Assembly: GCA_903927725.1 (NCBI GenBank)
Contig: CAIYOC010000041.1
Location: 1 to 33,235, forward strand
Reading direction: 5' to 3'
Length of the DNA stretch: 33,235 nt
Origin: an uncultured bacterium
Lineage (GTDB): Bacteria; Planctomycetota; Phycisphaerae; Phycisphaerales; SM1A02
Positions within the stretch are counted from its first letter, which is position 1; every line of letters begins with the position of its first letter. The notes below the pieces were generated by a model. It saw nothing but the letters and a program-made list of their open reading frames with translations, made no database searches and had not been told where the DNA came from. A program made the position numbers and the translations under genes. Positions 15,939 through 22,828 of this stretch are shown one piece after another.

Positions 15939-18707
15939 TCAGTCGATGAAGAGGAACTGCTTGGTGTTCAGGATCACGTGCGCGAGCGCAGCCCACGCAG
16001 CAGGGGTCGATCCACCCTCAGCCTGCACGAACGCCACGCACCGATCGACCTCCGCGGTGGCCGGCGCGCGCCCCCATGCATCGTGCAGCATGCCCGCGGC
16101 AACCCGTGCGATCGACTCGGGTGAACCATCGCACGATGCACCCGCACGCGCACCCCAGCGGGCTGCGAGCTCATGCACCAGCGGTGCATTCATCATGGCC
16201 AGCCCCTGCGCCGGCACGTTGCTTTCATGCCGCCGACCCACAGTGGTGGTTGGCACGGGCAGGTCGAACGTGGTGAGGAACGAATCCGCGAAGTTGCGCC
16301 GCACCTCGAGGTAGACGCTGCGACGGCCGTTGCCATCGAGCGGGCCTGACTGTCCCGGACGCCCGCGGCCGGTCATGAACTCGGTGAGGTGCGTGGGGAC
16401 GCCGGGGCCGCCCATCGATCGATCGAGCCCGCCTGCAAGCGCGAGCATGGCATCGCGCACGCTCTCGGCATCGAGTCGCCGGATGAACGCGCGGTGCAGC
16501 AAGGCGTTCGTGGGATCGAGCGCTTCGGCCCGTTCGCTGGCGATCCCCGACTGGGCGAACGTGGCGCTCAGCGCGATCTGCCGAACGAGCCGCTTGATGT
16601 CCCAGTCGCGCATGAAGTCGGCGGCGAGCCAATCAAGAAGTTCCGGATGCGTGGGTGCCGCACCGAGCGCACCGAAGTCATCCGGCGTGGGTACGAGACC
16701 GCGACCGACCACATGCTGCCAGATACGGTTGACCATCACCCGCGCAACAAGCGGGTGCGATCCGTCCACCAGCGTTCGGGCTAGTTCGAGCCGCCCAGAA
16801 CCGACAGCGCCGGGCGCAGGGACGCCCTGGGCGAGCGAACCCATCGCCCCGCGCGTGACCGAATCACCGAGCCGCTTCGCGCTGCCTCGCACGTGCACGC
16901 TGTCGTTCCACGCTCCGGCTTCGGCTAGGACCAGCGCCTCGATCGACTCTGGCAACGCTTGGGCGTCGATCGCCGCCAGTTCGGAAGCCAACGCCGGATC
17001 GGCCGCTGCCGGTGCAGGCATGGGCGCGAGCTCCGGCGACTGCACGAACGCCAGCCACGCCACATCGATCACGCCGCCGCCATCATCGACGTACTCGACA
17101 TGCGCGCGCCGCCCCTGGAAGCGGCGCAGGTCATGCACCACGGCCGCCCACGCGCCGCCTGTGTCTGGCGCCTGGGTCATGCCCTCGAAGAGCAAAGCGT
17201 TGTGATCGTCGAGGAAATAGCCATCGATCACGCAACGGACGCGGACCCCGGCACCTCGCACCGCATGCGCCAGGTAAGGGCCATCGATCATGAAGGACGG
17301 ACTGCGCAGCCAGCCGCGCAGCGCATGGCCGCCCACATCGCTCGTGGCGATGTCGCGCTCGAGCTGCACGACAGCCTTGCCACGCTGCCCGATCGCCGGC
17401 CGCTCGCCAGCCTCGCGCGCGAACGCTGCACCGCCTGCGGTCCAGCCCTCGGGCATCGGGGCTTCGAAGGTGGCGAGCAGGCGCAGCGCGCTGGTGGGCG
17501 GTGCAGGTGCTGGAACCATTGCGGTCGACGAACCACCGTGGGAGCCGGGCACCGTGGAGCTTGAGACGCGCACCCGTGCATCGAGGTCCGATCGTGCTGC
17601 CACGCGGGCCGAGCGTGCGGATTCCATCCGGCCATCATCGAGCCAGGCCGACGTGCGGGCGCTGCTCTTCAGCGAACCACTGAGCGCGTAGTAGTCGCGC
17701 TGCGCGATCGGGTCGAACTTGTGGTCATGGCATCGCGCGCAGGCAACGGTCGCGCCCAGGAAGGTGCGCGTCATCACGTCGACTTGGTTGGCGATGCGCT
17801 CGGCCTCGTCGGTGGCGACATCGACCGGCGCGTGCGTGCCCTGCGCCAGCAGCCAGAACCCCGTGCCGATCGGGCTGACGTCGGCGTTCCATGCCGGGTC
17901 CATGCGGGGCTCATCGAGTGCGTCGCCAGCCAGGTGCTCGAGCACGAATCGGTCGTACGGCACGTTGGCGTTGAAGGCACGGATCACGTAGTCGCGATAC
18001 CGCCACGCGTGAGGGATCGGATAGTCGAACTCGTGGCCGTAGGTCTCGGCATAGCGCACGAGATCAAGCCAATGCCGGCCGAAACGCTCGCCGAAATGCG
18101 GGGACGCCAGGAGCAGATCGACGGCAGCCTCGGGGGTCGTGGCCTGATCGAGCCCATCGATCGCCATCGGCGGCAAGCCCGTCAGCGCGAAGGACCATCG
18201 ACGGACTAGCGTGTCGTGATCGGCCTGTGCAGCAGGTGCGAGCCCGGCCTGCTCGAGGCCGGCGAGCACGAAGCGGTCCACGTCACCGCGCGGCCACGAG
18301 CCATCGCGCACCGCCGGCACCACCGGCGGCTTCACAGGCTCCCACGACCAGTGCGCCGCATAGGGCGCGCCCTGCTCGATCCACGCCTTGATCGTGTCGC
18401 GCTCGGCAGCCGTGAGCGGCGTGCCCTTGGGCGGCATGCGCTCGTCGGGATCCTCGCTCAGCAACCTTCGCCAGACCTCACTTGCATCAGGATCGCCAGC
18501 CACGATCGCTGCATGGCCATCACGCGAAGCCTTGGCCTCGTGCGGATCATCCAGGCGCAGGCCAGCCTTGCGACTCTCGGCATCGGGCCCATGGCAGTTG
18601 AAGCAGCGAGCCGCGAGGATCGGCCGGACGTCACGATTGAAGTCGACCGGGCGATCGCCCGCTCCACCCGCAGCGAGGACCAGCATCGTGACGATCGCCA
18701 GGGGCAT
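15939..18707 (-). CDS. PSCyt1-DUF1549-DUF1553 (PSD1) protein
   Basis: This 922-residue exported protein has the planctomycete cytochrome-like architecture. After a short hydrophobic leader comes PSCyt1 with a CFNCH haem-type motif (Cys35, Cys38, His39) in NRDVRPILAARCFNCHGPD. Next is the DUF1549 (PSCyt2) domain, ending near residue 330 with VACARCHDHKFDPIAQRDYY, a second CxxCH. A beta-rich insertion follows at about 400-580 (LRSPSFMIDGPYLAHAVRG, VIDGYFLDDHNALL). Then DUF1553 (PSD1) runs to the end, with HPLVARVMVNRIWQHVVGRG and LSATFAQSG. It may bind one or two haems and transfer electrons in the periplasm, but no member known to me has a settled reaction. It is co-transcribed with the downstream DUF1501 gene. 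Confidence 0.93.
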   Translation of the reverse strand: MPLAIVTMLVLAAGGAGDRPVDFNRDVRPILAARCFNCHGPDAESRKAGLRLDDPHEAKASRDGHAAIVAGDPDASEVWRRLLSEDPDERMPPKGTPLTAAERDTIKAWIEQGAPYAAHWSWEPVKPPVVPAVRDGSWPRGDVDRFVLAGLEQAGLAPAAQADHDTLVRRWSFALTGLPPMAIDGLDQATTPEAAVDLLLASPHFGERFGRHWLDLVRYAETYGHEFDYPIPHAWRYRDYVIRAFNANVPYDRFVLEHLAGDALDEPRMDPAWNADVSPIGTGFWLLAQGTHAPVDVATDEAERIANQVDVMTRTFLGATVACARCHDHKFDPIAQRDYYALSGSLKSSARTSAWLDDGRMESARSARVAARSDLDARVRVSSSTVPGSHGGSSTAMVPAPAPPTSALRLLATFEAPMPEGWTAGGAAFAREAGERPAIGQRGKAVVQLERDIATSDVGGHALRGWLRSPSFMIDGPYLAHAVRGAGVRVRCVIDGYFLDDHNALLFEGMTQAPDTGGAWAAVVHDLRRFQGRRAHVEYVDDGGGVIDVAWLAFVQSPELAPMPAPAAADPALASELAAIDAQALPESIEALVLAEAGAWNDSVHVRGSAKRLGDSVTRGAMGSLAQGVPAPGAVGSGRLELARTLVDGSHPLVARVMVNRIWQHVVGRGLVPTPDDFGALGAAPTHPELLDWLAADFMRDWDIKRLVRQIALSATFAQSGIASERAEALDPTNALLHRAFIRRLDAESVRDAMLALAGGLDRSMGGPGVPTHLTEFMTGRGRPGQSGPLDGNGRRSVYLEVRRNFADSFLTTFDLPVPTTTVGRRHESNVPAQGLAMMNAPLVHELAARWGARAGASCDGSPESIARVAAGMLHDAWGRAPATAEVDRCVAFVQAEGGSTPAAWAALAHVILNTKQFLFID

Positions 18708-18817
18708 GCCGGAAGTAGAGCCCGGACCCCGCGCGGGGGCAAGCGGCAGGTGGAACTTCTTGGGGGTGTGGCGGAAGCGAGGCCACGGCGCGACGCATGA
18801 GCTCGCGGCGATGCCCC

Positions 18818-21748
18818 TCAGCGCACCAGGTGCACACCGGACGTGTCGACAGCGTGGATGCCCGCCTCATCGATCCACACGTGCTCGATGAGCCGCTGCG
18901 TGACCGGGATCCGGATCAGTTCTTCCAAGGTCGCGGCATCAAAGATCACGATGGCACCCTCGGCGCTGCCCGCGATGAGCCGTTGCCCGTCCGCAGAGAC
19001 CGTGATGGACCCAGCGCCCTGCTTGAAGGGCTGCACGATGTGCACCACCGCACCATCGCGGCCATCGAGCATCGCCAGTTGTCCCTCGCGCGTGACCATG
19101 TAGGCGCGAACACCGTCAGGTGCCCACGCCGCGCTCTCGCACTCGCTGGGCAGGCGGGTCACCCAACGCTCGTGGCCATCGGCTGGATCCAGGCAGATCG
19201 CCCCGCGTTGACGCGATCCCAGCAGGACTCGGCCGTCAGGCCATGCGAGATCAAGCGATCGAAACCCCTGAGGCTCATGTTGGTCATCGGGCGATGCGTG
19301 CTTCACATCCGTCCAGAGCACGCGCCCTTCGGACGACACCAACGCGACGACGCCAGCATCACCTGCCACCGCGATCACGCTGCCGTCCTTGGCCATGGCG
19401 GCGCGCTGCACCATGCCAACGCCGACGATCGCAAGGAGCTGGGGCGCGCGATCGGCGTACGCGATTCGGATCCGATCCACGTCGGCCGCGTCGACCCAAC
19501 CGATGCCCGGCTGTGCATCGAAGGCGAGGCTTCCATCTGCAGTGCCGAACCAACGCTTCAGCTGCTCCGAAGGCACGGTGTAGGCACCACGCGATCCACC
19601 GGAGTACAACGACGCTCCATCGGTCGACAGGCTCCACAGGCGATCCGATGACAGCGGGATGGCTCCGAGCGCCGAGCCATCCAGCACGGACCAGAGCCGG
19701 ATCGAACCGTCAGACGATGCCGTCGCGCAGCGTTGGGCATCGAGCCCGGCGACACCCCAGATCAGCGACTGGTGACCGAGTGCCCTCCACAGCCTTGCGC
19801 CTGTGCGGGGATCGAATGCCGAGAGCGCGCGGCCGCCGACCAACGCCACGCGGCCATCGTCGGACCATCCCACGGAGACGGCGCGCTCGCCTGGCTCGCC
19901 AAGACGCGTGATCGTGCGCGCAGCAACATTCACCACGATCGAACCGCCCTCTGCGCCGAGCAGCGCGACATGAGGATCGGCAGGACACGGCGCAACATCA
20001 CGGACCAAGCCGATGCCCAGCGGCACCAACCACGACGGAGCTTCGGCGCCGGGCTCGTACACGGAGAGTTCCTCGCCTGCGCAGACGAGGTGGCCGGATC
20101 GAGTCTGCGCCACCTCGCCTTGGTTACACGCGGCATTGCCTGAGGACAGCGGGAGCTCCACCCCCACTCCAGAAGCGAGCTCCCGCCAACCGACGTCGCC
20201 TTGCTGCGTGCACACCAAGACGCGGGAGCGATCATCAGACAGGGCCAAGCCGCCAACCTCTGCCGATTGCAGATCGAGTGTCCACCCGAACTGACCATCG
20301 ATCCACTGCACGACAGCCGTCGGTGCTGTGGGCGATGCAGCACGCTCGAACATCCCAACCCCGATCCCATCCACGACGATCCAATCGAGGCATGGCTTGG
20401 GGACCATGCCATCTTGCCCAACCCGAAGCATCCGCTGCACGGTGTCACGCTCAAGCGTGGGCGGCTCGTCCTGCAGCCATGCCAGGCACTGTTCGATCAC
20501 CAAGCGATCGGCATCGAGGATGGCACGCGACGCCACGGCCAAGCGCGCCAAGCGTGCCTCGTGCCGGGCCTTTGTCGCCTGACCCACCGCGATGATCGAG
20601 AGCGCGAGCAGGGAGCCGATGACGCCGAGCCCGACGGACACCGGCACCCGGTTGCGCCAGAGCGCGCGACGCACGCGCTCGAGTTGCCCCTGCTCGCCCA
20701 CCAGGACCGGCTCGCCACGCAGATGACGCCGCAGGTCATCGGCGAACTGCGCTGCGGTCTGGTAGCGATCCATCGGATCATGCGCTGTGGCCCGCCGAAC
20801 GATGCGTTCCAGTTCCGTCCGCTGCAGGCCGCCGAGCATCGGGAGGTGCACCGTCACGGGGCGGCTCGCCGCGTGCAACTGCTGGGCGATCGTCGCACCC
20901 ACGAGTCGGCGCAGGGGTTCACCTGCGATCAGCTCGTAGAGCATCGCACCGAGCGCGAAAATGTCTGCGCGCACATCCGGCAGGCGCGATGGATCGAGTG
21001 CCTCCGGTGCGACGTAGCGCATTGTGCCCTCGAGGCGCGAGCCGAGGAGCACGTTCGTAACGGCTGGCGATTGCTCCGACAGGCCCGCGATTCCGAAGTC
21101 GATCACGACCGGACGATCGCTCGCGTCGACCAGCACGTTGTCGGGCTTGAGATCACGGTGGATCACGCCGCGACCGTGGGCATGCTGCACGGCCTCGGCA
21201 ACGGTCGACATGGCCGCCACGCGCTCGGCGAGCGTTCGCGTGCCCGAGCCCGCCCAGCTGGTGAGCGTGCGTGCATCGCGCACGAGTTCCATGGCGATCC
21301 AGAACCAGCGGCGTCCACCGATCTCGCTCACGTCGGTTCGGTAGAACCGTGCGATGCCTGGGTGCTCGAGCTGCGCCAGCAGCCGCGCCTCGGCAGGTCG
21401 CAAGGGTCGATCATCCGCGCGCCAGACCGCCGGCATGATCTTGAGCGCCACATGTCGGCCCACGCCATGCTCCACGGCCTCAAAGACACGCCCTAGGCCG
21501 CCCTCGCCCAGCGGTCGCATGATGGTGAATTCGCCCAGCACGGTGCCAGCGCCGATGCCATCGCGCGAGGCGGGTCCGCCAGCCTCGAGCGGCTGCATGG
21601 CATCGTTCAGGCCCAGCAGCGTCCGGGCCTCGGCCAGCACCGCCGGATGGAATCGTTCAGCCGCTTCAGCCTCACGACCCTCGCACAGCAGTTCGAAGCA
21701 GGTGTGGACCGCGACCAGCCCGGTTGAATCGGTCGAATCGTGACCCAT
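18818..21748 (-). CDS. Membrane Ser/Thr protein kinase with C-terminal beta-propeller
   Basis: This is a 976-residue Hanks-type kinase. The kinase domain (about 72-345) has the Gly loop GEGGLGRVFE, Lys103 in VALKIMP, HRDLKPDN (197-204, catalytic Asp199), DFG at 217-219 and APE at 247-249, so it should be active. A single membrane helix lies at about 368-390 (VPVSVGLGVIGSLLALSIIA). The outer part (about 470-976) consists of WD40/PQQ-like blades such as VVQWIDGQFGWTLDLQSAEV, DGSIRLWSVLDGSAL and DGQRLIAGSAEGAIVIFD. The frame extends beyond the start, but that part lies antisense to the sigma gene. The start at 21748 lacks a clear Shine-Dalgarno sequence. It is divergent from an ECF-type sigma factor, an arrangement known in planctomycetes where the kinase is thought to control the sigma factor. 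Confidence 0.93.
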   Translation of the reverse strand: MGHDSTDSTGLVAVHTCFELLCEGREAEAAERFHPAVLAEARTLLGLNDAMQPLEAGGPASRDGIGAGTVLGEFTIMRPLGEGGLGRVFEAVEHGVGRHVALKIMPAVWRADDRPLRPAEARLLAQLEHPGIARFYRTDVSEIGGRRWFWIAMELVRDARTLTSWAGSGTRTLAERVAAMSTVAEAVQHAHGRGVIHRDLKPDNVLVDASDRPVVIDFGIAGLSEQSPAVTNVLLGSRLEGTMRYVAPEALDPSRLPDVRADIFALGAMLYELIAGEPLRRLVGATIAQQLHAASRPVTVHLPMLGGLQRTELERIVRRATAHDPMDRYQTAAQFADDLRRHLRGEPVLVGEQGQLERVRRALWRNRVPVSVGLGVIGSLLALSIIAVGQATKARHEARLARLAVASRAILDADRLVIEQCLAWLQDEPPTLERDTVQRMLRVGQDGMVPKPCLDWIVVDGIGVGMFERAASPTAPTAVVQWIDGQFGWTLDLQSAEVGGLALSDDRSRVLVCTQQGDVGWRELASGVGVELPLSSGNAACNQGEVAQTRSGHLVCAGEELSVYEPGAEAPSWLVPLGIGLVRDVAPCPADPHVALLGAEGGSIVVNVAARTITRLGEPGERAVSVGWSDDGRVALVGGRALSAFDPRTGARLWRALGHQSLIWGVAGLDAQRCATASSDGSIRLWSVLDGSALGAIPLSSDRLWSLSTDGASLYSGGSRGAYTVPSEQLKRWFGTADGSLAFDAQPGIGWVDAADVDRIRIAYADRAPQLLAIVGVGMVQRAAMAKDGSVIAVAGDAGVVALVSSEGRVLWTDVKHASPDDQHEPQGFRSLDLAWPDGRVLLGSRQRGAICLDPADGHERWVTRLPSECESAAWAPDGVRAYMVTREGQLAMLDGRDGAVVHIVQPFKQGAGSITVSADGQRLIAGSAEGAIVIFDAATLEELIRIPVTQRLIEHVWIDEAGIHAVDTSGVHLVR

Positions 21749-21811
21749 GGACCAAACAGTGTAATTCCCTGCCCTCGAACGCCGATCAACCGCTTGAAGA
21801 GGACAACCGTC
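21749..21811. promoter_or_regulatory. Divergent promoter region of the kinase and sigma factor genes
   Basis: This is a 63-base gap between the two starts. On the plus strand TGTAAT at 21760-21765 matches the -10 consensus at five of six positions, but a good -35 at the right distance is missing, which would suit recognition by an alternative sigma factor. AGAGGA at 21798-21803 is the likely ribosome binding site of the sigma gene, eight bases before its ATG. Confidence 0.35.
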
Positions 21812-22471
21812 ATGGACCCTGCTGCACCTACCGACACCAGCGCACCCTCGTTCCCCAGCCCCAGCGAGCGGCACCGGGTGATTGATGGGCTGCTTGAGCG
21901 CCGCCAGCGGGGCGACCTGTCGGCCCTGCGGGAGCTGTGGGACCAGATCTACGCAGAAGTGCACCGCATGGCTCGGCATCGCCTGCGTGCAGAGGGCACG
22001 AATCGCCCGATCGATACCACCGTCCTGGTACATGAGCTCTACCTCAAGGCCGGCGATGTCGCCTTCGAGAACCGCGCTCACCTCTTCGGTTCGCTCGTGC
22101 GCATGATGGGCCAGGTGATCATCGATGCAGGCCGCCGTGCGCAGCTTGAGCGGCGTGTGGGAACCACTGCCCCGGGCGGCGGGATCCAGCTGGACCTTGT
22201 GCAGCTGGGTTTCGAGGAAGCCTCGGTGCCAGACATCGCACCAGCCGTGATCAGCGCGCTCGACCGGCTTGATGGGCTTGCGCCGCGTGCGGCGAGCGTG
22301 GCGTGGCTGCGGTTCATCGGCGGCCTCGAGATCGACGAGGCTGCGAACTGCCTCGGCATCTCCAGGCGAACGGTCGTGAACGACTGGATGTTCGCACGCG
22401 CCTGGCTCCACCGTGAGCTGTCGGCGCAGTTCCCCGAGTTGCTCGTGACCTCGCGAAAGGACCCTTCATGA
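21812..22471 (+). CDS. ECF-type RNA polymerase sigma factor
   Basis: This 219-residue sigma factor belongs to the ECF-like group common in planctomycetes. The sigma-2 region covers about 25-105, with ALRELWDQIYAEVHRMARHR, then DTTVLVHELYLKAGDV and AHLFGSLVRMMGQVIIDAGR. The sigma-4 region covers about 150-210, with VAWLRFIGGLEIDEAANCLG and ISRRTVVNDWMFARAWLHRE as a helix-turn-helix. It should direct polymerase to a small regulon, perhaps including its own promoter. The ATG at 21812 has AGAGGA eight bases upstream and is preferred over a GTG 24 codons earlier that would overlap the kinase start. No anti-sigma factor with a zinc motif is next to it; the divergent kinase is the likely regulator. 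Confidence 0.92.
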   Translation: MDPAAPTDTSAPSFPSPSERHRVIDGLLERRQRGDLSALRELWDQIYAEVHRMARHRLRAEGTNRPIDTTVLVHELYLKAGDVAFENRAHLFGSLVRMMGQVIIDAGRRAQLERRVGTTAPGGGIQLDLVQLGFEEASVPDIAPAVISALDRLDGLAPRAASVAWLRFIGGLEIDEAANCLGISRRTVVNDWMFARAWLHRELSAQFPELLVTSRKDPS

Positions 22472-22731
22472 GTCCACACCACTCCTCGACCCAGCCGTGC
22501 TTCGACCCTGAACTTGGCGCGCCAGCATGGCGCGACTTCGGGGGGCTTCCCGCATCGACCTGGGCGCACGTGCATGAGTGCTTCGTCATGCTGCGCGGCA
22601 CCCCACGCGACCTCTGGCACGGGGCCATCGACCGTGCGTTCCACCACGACCGCCAGGCGGGCTACGAGGTCCTCACCCTGCTGATCGCCGACGAAGCCAC
22701 CCGGTCGGTCACGCCCGACCGACCCGAGTGA
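22468..22731 (+). CDS. Small hypothetical protein coupled to the sigma factor
   Basis: This is an 87-residue protein whose ATG overlaps the sigma factor stop (ATGA), so it is almost surely translated with it. I do not recognise the family. It is soluble, has no membrane helix or signal, and contains eight histidines. Tryptophans are found in APAWRDFGG, STWAHVHECF and RDLWHGAIDRAFH. The middle part, WAHVHECFVMLRGTPRDLWH, could form amphipathic helices. The constant coupling suggests a partner or modulator of the sigma factor, which would be inference only. Confidence 0.75.
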   Translation: MSPHHSSTQPCFDPELGAPAWRDFGGLPASTWAHVHECFVMLRGTPRDLWHGAIDRAFHHDRQAGYEVLTLLIADEATRSVTPDRPE

Positions 22732-22793
22732 AGATTTCCTTGCCCTCGGTCGCCTAGCCGTCCGCTTGCCTCTTCGTGGCGGCCTTCCGGGGG

Positions 22794-22813
22794 GCGCCGG
22801 TGCGAGCCGGCGC
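22794..22813. terminator. Hairpin between convergent genes, likely bidirectional terminator
   Basis: GCGCCGG at 22794-22800 and CCGGCGC at 22807-22813 form a seven-base GC stem, extendable by a G-T pair around a GCGA tetraloop. It sits between the stop codons of the small sigma-coupled gene and the PhoD-MltA gene, which converge. It has no T-tract. Confidence 0.5.
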
Positions 22814-22828
22814 TCACGGCTGCCGCGG

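Noticed and set aside
21749-22411. A 221-codon N-terminal extension of the kinase gene.
   Set aside because: It lies antisense to the well-supported sigma factor gene, has no family resemblance, and the kinase proper starts at the ATG at 21748.
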